A program made the position numbers and the translations under genes. Positions 1-7,177 of a DNA stretch of 7,177 bases are shown here, piece by piece (positions within the stretch are counted from its first letter, which is position 1; the number at the start of each line of letters is the position of its first letter). The notes beneath the pieces are model-generated. The model saw nothing but the letters and a program-made list of their open reading frames with translations. It was not told the DNA's origin and made no database searches. The DNA is from an uncultured Arenimonas sp. (GTDB lineage: Bacteria; Pseudomonadota; Gammaproteobacteria; Xanthomonadales; Xanthomonadaceae), in NCBI GenBank assembly GCA_946885815.1, contig CAMPHE010000084.1, positions 1 through 7,177 on the forward strand, in the 5' to 3' direction.

Positions 1-219
1 GGTCAGGCGCGGCAGGCCGGGGGGTGGCGGGCGTCCGGCCGCGCCTGCCGGCGTCGGCGGCGCGGCGTCATCGGGAAAGCGGGCGAGCCCGTCGGCGTCG
101 ACCACGACCACGCGCGCGGCGGCCCAGCGGGCCTGCAGTTCGTCCGGACGTTCGCGCAGCGGCTCGGAGCGGTCGAGCCCCGGGCCGCGGAACGCGAAGC
201 CGGGCCCGACCCGAGGCAT
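1..219 (-). CDS. nudC: NAD(+) diphosphatase (NudC-like), N-terminal part only
   Basis: Only the first 73 codons lie in the window; the gene continues past base 1. NudC hydrolyses NAD(H) to NMN(H) and AMP and also removes NAD caps from RNA. What is seen is an N-terminus reading MPRVGPGFAFRGPGLDRSE, then LRERPDEL and a hydrophobic strand VVVVDADGLARF, ending in a Pro/Ala-rich stretch and PRLT. This matches the layout of the NADH-pyrophosphatase-like N-terminal domain (F-x-G-x-x-LDR, then LR-x-x-P-x-x-L, then a beta strand with D-x-x-G). The zinc ribbon and Nudix box that would prove the call lie outside the window. The ATG at 219 is 6 bases after the erpA stop, so the two are probably cotranscribed. 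No good Shine-Dalgarno sequence is visible in the short gap. It could be another Nudix-family protein; recognition rests on the N-terminal motif alone. Confidence 0.68.
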   Translation of the reverse strand, partial: MPRVGPGFAFRGPGLDRSEPLRERPDELQARWAAARVVVVDADGLARFPDDAAPPTPAGAAGRPPPPGLPRLT

Positions 220-225
220 CGGGAC

Positions 226-585
226 TCAGGCCGAGAAGCTGCTGCCGCAGCCGCAGGTGGTCTTCGCGTTCGGATTGCGGATCACGAACTGCGCGCCCTG
301 CAGGCTTTCGCGGTAGTCGACCTCGGCGCCCATCAGGTACTGCAGGCTCAGCGGGTCGACCAGCAGCGTGACGCCGTCGCGCTGCAGCGCCAGGTCGTCG
401 TCGCCCTGCGCCTCGTCGAACTCGAAGCCGTACTGGAAGCCCGAACAGCCACCGCCGGTGATGTAGACGCGCAGCTTCAGCGCCGGATTGCCTTCCTCGG
501 CGATCAGCGCGGCGACCTTCGCCGCGGCCGCCGAGGTGAAATCGAGCGGGGCGTCGAGCTGCTGGTAGCTGGTGGGCGTGTTCAT
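226..585 (-). CDS. erpA: Iron-sulfur cluster insertion protein ErpA
   Basis: A 119-residue A-type Fe-S carrier that accepts clusters from the Isc/Suf scaffold and delivers them to apoproteins such as the isoprenoid enzymes IspG/IspH. The three cluster-ligand cysteines are visible: Cys47 in [11 protein letters not shown] and Cys111 and Cys113 in TTCGCGSSF near the C-terminus. [12 protein letters not shown] and the [16 protein letters not shown] segment are typical of the HesB/IscA/ErpA family (PF01521), and the length is normal. ErpA is preferred over IscA because of the [21 protein letters not shown] block and the bactofilin neighbour. The ATG at 585 is chosen because the frame upstream of it loses family similarity and runs into the bactofilin gene. 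The upstream sequence TGTGAAGCC is only a weak ribosome binding site. It lies 32 bases after the bactofilin stop and 6 bases before the nudC-like start. Confidence 0.95.
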   Translation of the reverse strand: MNTPTSYQQLDAPLDFTSAAAAKVAALIAEEGNPALKLRVYITGGGCSGFQYGFEFDEAQGDDDLALQRDGVTLLVDPLSLQYLMGAEVDYRESLQGAQFVIRNPNAKTTCGCGSSFSA

Positions 586-617
586 GGCTTCACAGATGGG
601 CCCGCCGGCGCGCCCGT

Positions 618-1097
618 TCAAGCTTCCTGCAGCACCGCGCGGGCGGCCTTGCCGCGCGCGACGCCGGCCGCCGGGGCTTCCGCGGGCGCGGCCACGACGC
701 TGTCGGGACCGGTGAGCTGCGCCAGCGGCGCGTCGGCGTGGATCAGCCGGCCGGTGATCATCGCGCCGGCCGCCATCTCGATCACCTTGTAGTAGACGTT
801 GCCCTGCACGCGCGCATGCGCCGCCAGCTCCACGCGCTCGTCGGCGTACACGTCGCCGACCATGCGGCCGTTGATGATCACGCACGGCGCGCGCACCTCG
901 CCCTCGACCAGGCCGTCTTCGGCGATCGTCAGCACCGCCTTCGCGCCGTCCTCGACGCAGACCTTGCCGTGGATCGCGCCCTCGACGTACAGGCCCCCGG
1001 TGAACACGACATCGCCGCGGATCACCGCATGCGGGCCGACCAGTGTCTCGACCGCGTGGCCATTGCCACTTCGCGCGCCTTTCCTGTCACCGAACAT
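618..1097 (-). CDS. Bactofilin (polymer-forming cytoskeletal protein)
   Basis: A 159-residue protein of the bactofilin family (PF04519, formerly DUF583). These proteins self-assemble without nucleotide into filaments that often scaffold cell-wall enzymes or polar structures. The core, roughly residues 17-115, shows the repeating short beta strands of the bactofilin right-handed beta-helix: [55 protein letters not shown] and [14 protein letters not shown], each rung ending in G-[DEKN]-V. The tail after about residue 118 is Ala/Pro-rich and probably disordered, as in most family members. The ATG at 1097 follows GAGGAG by 6 bases and sits one base beyond the stop of the DUF6776 gene, so translation is probably coupled. 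The partner process is not shown by the sequence; cell shape or envelope organisation is the usual inference for this family. Confidence 0.93.
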   Translation of the reverse strand: MFGDRKGARSGNGHAVETLVGPHAVIRGDVVFTGGLYVEGAIHGKVCVEDGAKAVLTIAEDGLVEGEVRAPCVIINGRMVGDVYADERVELAAHARVQGNVYYKVIEMAAGAMITGRLIHADAPLAQLTGPDSVVAAPAEAPAAGVARGKAARAVLQEA

Positions 1098-1098
1098 C

Positions 1099-1830
1099 TC
1101 ACTCTCCTCGGGGGGGCTGGGTCTGCCAGTCGAACGCCTGGTCGACGGTACTGCCGCCCGAGCGCAGCTGCACCCGGACGCGCTGGGGGGTGAAACCCTC
1201 GGGCAGCGCGATGCTGCCTTCGAGCTGCTGGAAATAACGGAACGAGAAGGGCTGGCCGGGCGCGCCGGGCTGCTGCACCAGGTCGTCCCACTTCAGCGTC
1301 TTCAGCCGGCCGTCGCTGACGCCTTCGACCGACATGCGCGCCTCGCCCTTGCTGATCGCGCCGCGATTGAGGTTCTGCGTCACGGTGACCGTGTAGCGCC
1401 ACGTGCCGCCGGCCTCGGGCGCGAACACGGCCTCGTGCACCGACAGGCCGCGGCGCTGGCCGGTGGCACCGACCAGCCGTTCGTAGAAGGCGACGTCGGC
1501 GCGCAACCCCGACACTTCCTCCTCGCGCTCGGCGAGGCTGGCCTGCAATTCGGTATTGGCGCTGCGGCTGATCTGGTCGCTGCGGCGCAGCGTGGCGACG
1601 TTCTGCCGCAGCTGCCCCACCACCGCCTCGGCTTCCTTCGCGCGGCGCGCGGTGATCGCGAGTTCGGAACGCACCTGTGCCAGCCCGGGCGCCGCCAGCC
1701 GGGTCGCCGACACCCACGCGGCGATGACGGAGCCGAGCCACAGCAGCCCGACCACGACCAGCACGACCCGGGCATGCGGCCGGTGCGGGACGATGACGAA
1801 GCGCGGCTTGTCGGGATTCGGGGTGCTCAT
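1099..1830 (-). CDS. DUF6776 family membrane-anchored coiled-coil protein
   Basis: A 243-residue protein resembling the DUF6776 family of gammaproteobacteria; no biochemical function is known to me. Residues 1-20 (MSTPNPDKPRFVIVPHRPHA) are a basic cytoplasmic tail. About 21-41 form one transmembrane helix (VVLVVVGLLWLGSVIAAWV). About 50-112 are heptad-like and charged (ELAITARRAKEAEAVVGQL, then ELQASLAEREEEVSGLRADV), predicting a coiled coil. About 125-240 look like a periplasmic beta domain (WRYTVTVTQNLN, FSFRYFQQLEGSIALPEGF, RVRVQLRSGG). The topology suggests a single-pass inner-membrane protein with a periplasmic domain. It precedes bactofilin with a one-base gap, a pairing I recall from Pseudomonas and Xanthomonas, so it may be the membrane anchor or periplasmic arm of the bactofilin scaffold (inference). 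The ATG at 1830 fits the family N-terminus although no strong ribosome binding site precedes it. Confidence 0.82.
   Translation of the reverse strand: MSTPNPDKPRFVIVPHRPHARVVLVVVGLLWLGSVIAAWVSATRLAAPGLAQVRSELAITARRAKEAEAVVGQLRQNVATLRRSDQISRSANTELQASLAEREEEVSGLRADVAFYERLVGATGQRRGLSVHEAVFAPEAGGTWRYTVTVTQNLNRGAISKGEARMSVEGVSDGRLKTLKWDDLVQQPGAPGQPFSFRYFQQLEGSIALPEGFTPQRVRVQLRSGGSTVDQAFDWQTQPPRGE
1104..1109 (-). promoter_or_regulatory. Ribosome binding site for the bactofilin gene, inside the DUF6776 3' end
   Basis: On the minus strand GAGGAG lies 6 bases before the bactofilin ATG (1097) and overlaps the last sense codons of the DUF6776 gene. Together with the one-base gap between stop and start it fixes the bactofilin start and suggests translational coupling. 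Confidence 0.8.
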
Positions 1831-1868
1831 CGGCGAGAGCGTCGGCGGGGACCGGCGGGGGGTATGCG

Positions 1869-1897
1869 ACTACGCCGCGCCGGTCAGTCCGCGTCAA
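1869..1897 (-). promoter_or_regulatory. Possible promoter for the DUF6776-bactofilin-erpA cluster
   Basis: On the minus strand TTGACG (1897-1892) is a 5/6 match to a -35 box. Seventeen bases on is CGTAGT (1874-1869), only a 3/6 match to a -10 box. A start near 1862 would leave about 31 bases of leader before the DUF6776 ATG. The weak -10 would suit an activator-dependent promoter, and the CRP-like operator would be centred about 61 bases upstream of that start. The -35 match is clear, but use of the promoter is inferred. Confidence 0.35.
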
Positions 1898-1910
1898 GGC
1901 GGGGGCTCAC

Positions 1911-1916
1911 TATACT
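1911..1916 (+). promoter_or_regulatory. Possible -10 element (TATACT) for the DUF4126 gene
   Basis: TATACT matches five of six bases of the sigma70 -10 box in an otherwise GC-rich divergent region. No convincing -35 is found 16-18 bases upstream. The reverse strand of the same spot reads TATAGT (1914-1909), so the AT-rich island could serve either direction. A plus-strand start would fall near 1923, inside the CRP-like operator, which would then repress it. Confidence 0.3.
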
Positions 1917-1931
1917 GTGATCGGCATCACG
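1916..1931. promoter_or_regulatory. CRP-family (CRP/Clp/Vfr-like) operator
   Basis: The sequence TGTGATCGGCATCACG is an almost perfect inverted repeat. It matches the CRP consensus TGTGAT-N4-ATCACA at 11 of 12 specified bases; only the last G deviates. It lies in the 116-base region between two divergent genes, centred at about 1923.5, which is 23 bases upstream of the DUF4126 ATG and immediately downstream of TATACT. For the plus-strand gene this is a repressing position. For the putative minus-strand promoter it is near -61.5, a class I activating position. In Xanthomonas the protein that reads this motif is Clp, whose DNA binding is blocked by c-di-GMP; that Clp acts here is inference. Confidence 0.6.
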
Positions 1932-1936
1932 CCTCC

Positions 1937-1940
1937 GGAG
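1937..1940 (+). promoter_or_regulatory. Ribosome binding site for the DUF4126 gene
   Basis: GGAG lies 6 bases before the ATG at 1947. It supports that start over an earlier in-frame GTG at 1917, which would place the start codon inside the CRP-like operator and has no ribosome binding site. Confidence 0.65.
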
Positions 1941-1946
1941 CATGAA

Positions 1947-2537
1947 ATGACGGAAGCCCACATCTTCGCGCTCGGGCTCGCTTTGGCCTGCCTCGCCGGC
2001 GTCCGGGCCTATCTCACGGTCTTCGGTGTGGGCCTCGCCGGCCTGCTCGGCTGGGTCGACCTGCCGGCGGCGCTGGAAGCCACGACGTCGCCGTGGGTGC
2101 TCGGCACCGCCGGGGCGCTGGCGCTGGTCGAGTTCGCCCTCGACAAGGTGCCCGGCGTCGACTCGGGCTGGGACCTGGTGCAGACCCTCGCCCGTGTGCC
2201 GGCCGGCGCCTTCCTGGCCGCCGCGACCCTGTCGGACACCGGCGAGCTCGGGGCCGGCGCGCTCGCGCTCGGCGGCGGCGCCGCGCTGGCGACGCACGCA
2301 CTGAAGGCCGGCAGCCGCGCGCTGATCAACACGTCGCCCGAGCCGATGTCGAACTGGACCGCCTCGGTCGGCGAGGACGTCGCGGCCGTCGGGGCGCTGG
2401 CACTGGTGTTCGCGCATCCGTGGTGGGCGCTCGGCCTGCTGCTCGCGGTCCTGGCGTTCACTGCCGTCGTGGTCGCGGTCGTCGCGCGCTGGATCTGGCG
2501 TCGCGTGCGACCGGCGACGGCCGCCGCCGCGCGGTGA
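1947..2537 (+). CDS. DUF4126 domain-containing multi-pass membrane protein
   Basis: A 196-residue hydrophobic protein of the DUF4126 family, whose function is unknown to me. Conserved-looking family blocks are AGVRAYLTVFGVGLAG (17-32), a DKVPGVDSGWDLVQTLAR-type block (66-83), and ALINTSPEPMSNWTASVGED (125-144). Hydrophobic segments at about 5-35, 50-65, 84-95, 102-118 and 146-182 predict four to six membrane passes; the last is long and ends in the basic tail RWIWRRVRP, probably cytoplasmic. The ATG at 1947 follows GGAG and gives the usual family N-terminus. The gene is divergent from the DUF6776 cluster and is followed by a separate promoter, so it is probably monocistronic. The near-consensus CRP-family operator just upstream suggests cAMP- or c-di-GMP-linked control (inference). 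Confidence 0.85.
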   Translation: MTEAHIFALGLALACLAGVRAYLTVFGVGLAGLLGWVDLPAALEATTSPWVLGTAGALALVEFALDKVPGVDSGWDLVQTLARVPAGAFLAAATLSDTGELGAGALALGGGAALATHALKAGSRALINTSPEPMSNWTASVGEDVAAVGALALVFAHPWWALGLLLAVLAFTAVVVAVVARWIWRRVRPATAAAAR

Positions 2538-2549
2538 TCGTCGCGCGGC
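2526..2549 (+). terminator. GC hairpin around the DUF4126 stop codon, possible terminator
   Basis: GCCGCGCG (2526-2533) pairs perfectly with CGCGCGGC (2542-2549) around an 8-base loop that contains the TGA stop (2535-2537). No T tract follows, so this is not a classical intrinsic terminator. In a GC-rich genome it may still pause polymerase, stabilise the 3' end, or be chance. Confidence 0.3.
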
Positions 2550-2566
2550 CGTGTGCATCGGCACGG

Positions 2567-2594
2567 TTGCAGCTACGGGGTCGCCGGGCATAAT
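2567..2594 (+). promoter_or_regulatory. Sigma70-type promoter of the signalling operon
   Basis: TTGCAG (2567-2572, four of six -35 bases) and CATAAT (2589-2594, five of six -10 bases) are separated by 16 bases. They lie in the 79-base gap upstream of the FimX-like gene. The expected start near 2601 gives a leader of about 16 bases with a G-rich ribosome binding site (GGGGGA, 2607-2612) before the ATG at 2617. No operator-like repeat was seen around it. Confidence 0.55.
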
Positions 2595-2616
2595 CCCGAC
2601 ATTCCCGGGGGAAGCG

Positions 2617-5336
2617 ATGAATCCGAACGACGAGTCCAGACTCGCCGAGCACCGCCACGCTTTCCTGCGCCAGCTGCCGCGCCGGGTGGAGACGATCGGC
2701 CGTCGCATGCTGCGTTTCATGCAGGACGGCTGGGACATCAACGGGCTGGCGCTGATCCATGACGACGCCGCATGGCTGGGCGACGGCTGCGACCGGCACG
2801 GGCTCGAGGCCGCCTCCGGCCACTTCCGGCAGATGCAGCAGCTGCTCGCGCGGACGCTGCAGGAACAGGCGCTGCCCGACCCCGCGCTCGGCGAGCGTCT
2901 TTGGAACCTGATCGAGGACATCGGCGAAGCGGTGCCGATGGCGGCCGAACCGGCCCCGTCCGGCGGTGCCGCCCGCGCCGACCACGGCGGTCGCGGCGAG
3001 ACGCCACCGGCGAACTACTGGCGCCGCTGGGGCGATGACGCGCCGCCGCCGACCTACGGCGTGCCCGAGCCCGCAGCCCCCGCGCACCCGGCACCGGTCG
3101 CCGATGTCGAGCGCTCGTCGTTCGAGGCCGATCGCGATGCCCTGCGGGCGGTCGCCGGGCCGAAGGCGGCGCCGCCGCCGACCCCGGTGTCGATGCCCGG
3201 GCGGATGGCCGCCCCGCCAGCGCCGCCGGTTACCGCCCGACCCCCGGCGACGCCCGCGATCGCGCCGGCCGAACTGCCCGAGCCGATGCCGGCCGCCGCC
3301 GTCGGCGCCCGCATCTACCACCTCACCGATCACGGCGCGATGTCGCTGGAACTCGATCAGCGCATGGAGTCCGTCGGCTACGAAGTCGAACTGCTGGAGA
3401 CGGCCGAGGAACTGCAGGAACTGCTCGGCGCGATCCCGGCGCAGCTGGTGCTGGTCGACAGCGCCTTCAGCGCCGACCTCGATGCCGTCGGCACCGCGGT
3501 GCGCGAAACGGTCGCCCGCGGCCACCGCGTGCAGCTGGTCGCACTGTCGGAAGCCGACGACATCACGCTGCGCCTCACCGCGCGCCGCGCCGGCGTCGAC
3601 GCGCTGCTGGTCGAGCCGGGCGCGACCGCGGTGCTCAAGCGCCTCGCGCAGCTGCTGAGCCCGGACAGCGAGAAGCCCTATCGCGTGCTGATCGTCGAGG
3701 ACGACCGCAGCCAGGCGATGTTCGCCGAAAGCATCCTGCGCAACGCCGGCATGGACACGCAGGTCGTGCTCGACGCGCTGGAAGTGCTCGAGGCGCTCAC
3801 CGCGTTCGAGCCGGACCTGGTGCTGATGGACCTGCACATGCCGGCCGCGAACGGCATCGAGCTGACGGCGCTGATCCGCGAGCAGGAGGCGTTCCTGCAC
3901 ACACCGATCGTGTTCCTGTCGGGCGAAGCGGACGAGGACAAGCAGTTCGACGCGCTCGACGCCGGCGGCGACGATTTCATCAGCAAGCCGGTGCGGCCGC
4001 GGCACCTGATCTCGTCGGTGCAGAGCCGCGTGAAGCGTCACCGCGCGCTGGAGACGCGGCGCCAGCGGCGCACCGGCCGCAACGACGCCACCGGCCTGTT
4101 CCACCGCGAGGCGGTGCTCGACTCGCTCCAGTCGCTGATGACCGACGCGAGCGAGAACAGCCGCGGCGGCGTGCTGTTCCTCGAGATCGAGAGCGTGAAC
4201 CTGCTGCGCGACCGCCTCGGGCTGACCGCGCTGGAGACGCTGCTCGCCGGCGTCGGCCGGCTGCTCGGCGAGAAGGCCGGCGCGGTGCCGGCGGCGCGCT
4301 TCGGCGACGGCGCCTACCTGATCCTCGACAGCGAGCGCGACGAAACCGGGCTCGAAGCGCTGGCGATGCAGCTGCGCGGCGCGCTCGTCGCGCATCCGTT
4401 CGACGCGCAGGGCCATCCGCTGCGGCTGCGGGTGTCGGTGGGCGTGGCCGGGCTGAACCATCGTTTCCCCGACGTGCCGGCGATCCTCAACGCGGTCGAG
4501 CGCGTCGCGCGCGAGGCGCGCACGTCCGACAAGGGCGTGAAGCGCTACGAACCGGTGAAGCCGACCGAAGCGGCGCGCGAAGCGGCGCTGGTGCAGCAGA
4601 TACGCGAGGCGATCGCGCTCAACCGGCTGGAGCTGCTGTACCAGCCGGTGGTGGCGGTGGCCGGCAGCGACGATTCGCAGTACCAGGTGCTGCTGCGCCT
4701 GCGCGACGTCGCCGGCAAGCTGCTGCCGGCGGCGGAAGTGATACCGCTGGCCGAACGCGGCGACTTCATGCTCGACATCGACCGCTGGGTGCTGCAGGCG
4801 TCGATGTCGCTGATCCGCGACCGGCGCGCCGAAGGCCGGCCGCTGCGGCTGTTCGTCACGCAGTCGCCGCTCACGCTCGCCGATCCCGGCCAGGCGACGT
4901 GGCTGAAGGCCGAGCTGGCCGCGCACGACGTGCCCGGCACCTCGCTGGTGATCGAGCTGCGGCTGGAAGACGCGGCGACGCATTCGACGACCGTGCGCGC
5001 GTTCTGCGACGCGATGGTCGCCGACGGCGTGCAGTTCTGCCTCAGCCAGTTCGAGTCCGGCCACCAGGAGAACGAGCGCCTGCTCGAGGAACTGCCGCTG
5101 AGCTTCGTGAAACTGGCGCGCAAGTACACGACGACGACCACGTCGCCGCATCTGCGCGACGAGGTGAAGGTGCTGATCGAACGCGCGCACCGGCGCGGCC
5201 TGGAAGTGATCGGCCACGGCGTCGAGGACGCGCAGGCGGCGGCGACGCTGTGGATGAGCGGCATCGACTTCATCCAGGGCAACCTGGTGCAGCAGGCGGA
5301 GAAGGCGATGGATTTCGATTTCCAGCAGGCGGTGCT

Positions 5337-5340
<4 letters not shown>
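2617..5340 (+). CDS. Hpt-like/REC/REC/degenerate GGDEF-EAL protein, probable c-di-GMP receptor (FimX-like)
   Basis: A 907-residue protein with no signal peptide or membrane helix, so cytoplasmic. In order: about 10-105 is a helical Hpt-like domain in which Ala52 occupies the expected phospho-His position (AWLGDGCDRHGL). About 106-228 is a Pro/Ala linker holding NYWRRWGDD. About 231-347 is a pseudo-receiver with Asp281 in LVLVD but Glu-Pro in place of the Lys-Pro after strand 5. About 355-473 is an intact receiver with E361/D362/D363, phospho-acceptor D405, S435 and K457. About 489-645 is a GGDEF fold whose signature is RFGDGAY. About 655-905 is an EAL fold with QVL for EAL, SQF for the metal-binding DDF, VKLA for the K-x-D motif and GHGVE for AEGVE. 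Both enzymatic activities are therefore probably lost. YQPVV and LLRLRD remain, which are c-di-GMP-contact regions in FimX EAL domains, and FIQGNLVQ with a final MDFDF also recalls FimX. The upstream in-frame ATG at 2551 is rejected because it precedes the promoter. It overlaps the kinase gene by 4 bases. Confidence 0.88.

Positions 5341-7177
<1,837 letters not shown>

Noticed and set aside
607..614. Palindrome GGCGCGCC between bactofilin and erpA
   Set aside because: An 8-base GC palindrome is expected by chance at this base composition and it has no loop or T tract to make it a terminator.
226..885. Extended ErpA start at 885
   Set aside because: The extra 100 residues are Arg/Gly-rich, overlap the bactofilin gene in another frame and have no counterpart in ErpA; the ATG at 585 gives the normal length.
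1917..1946. Earlier GTG start for the DUF4126 protein
   Set aside because: It would lie inside the CRP-like operator and next to the -10-like box, and it lacks a ribosome binding site; ATG 1947 has GGAG 6 bases upstream.
2551..2616. Earlier ATG start for the FimX-like protein
   Set aside because: It lies upstream of the predicted promoter and in the DUF4126 3' hairpin; ATG 2617 has a G-rich ribosome binding site.
5128..5142. Run of five threonine codons (ACG/ACC) in the EAL-like domain
   Set aside because: It lies in the loop after the VKLA segment where EAL proteins vary; too short to be a functional repeat and the reading frame is uninterrupted.
2458..5217. Very long open frame on the minus strand opposite the FimX-like gene (919 codons)
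   Set aside because: Its translation is rich in His, Arg, Gln and Ala with no recognisable domain. It mirrors the strongly biased third positions of the real plus-strand gene, a common artefact in high-GC genomes.

Overview
The window comes from a very GC-rich bacterial chromosome (by eye around 70% GC, with strong G/C preference at third codon positions). Gene content and order suggest a gammaproteobacterium of the Xanthomonadales/Lysobacterales type. The clues are the DUF6776-bactofilin-erpA order, a Nudix NAD diphosphatase N-terminus and a FimX-like degenerate EAL protein beside a hybrid kinase. This assignment is inferred from protein style, not from a database search. No RNA genes, insertion sequences, CRISPR arrays or integration sites were seen.

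Left part (1-1830, minus strand): a tight cluster read right to left. It holds a DUF6776 membrane/coiled-coil protein, a bactofilin (polymer-forming cytoskeletal protein) starting one base after the DUF6776 stop, the iron-sulfur carrier ErpA, and 6 bases later the 5' end of a gene that looks like nudC and runs off the window. The small gaps suggest one transcript.

Middle (1831-2616): a 116-base divergent intergenic region carries a near-consensus CRP-family operator (TGTGA-N6-TCACG, 1916-1931) and plausible promoter elements for both directions. A DUF4126 multi-pass membrane protein follows on the plus strand. After it comes a 79-base gap with a GC hairpin around the DUF4126 stop and a recognisable sigma70-type promoter.

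Right part (2617-7177, plus strand): a two-gene signalling operon. The first gene encodes a 907-residue cytoplasmic protein with a degenerate Hpt-like helical domain, a Pro/Ala linker, a pseudo-receiver, a canonical receiver, a degenerate GGDEF domain and a degenerate EAL domain. Its GGDEF and EAL signatures are both destroyed, so it is more likely a c-di-GMP receptor or protein-interaction hub (FimX-like) than an enzyme. The second gene overlaps it by GTGA. It encodes a membrane hybrid histidine kinase with no recognisable sensor domain, followed by a pseudo-receiver and a canonical receiver that is cut by the window end.

The simplest working model is that the kinase passes phosphate to the intact receiver of the FimX-like protein, whose output is binding rather than catalysis. 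The CRP-like operator is of interest because the Xanthomonas CRP homologue Clp responds to c-di-GMP, but any link between the two halves of the window is inference.
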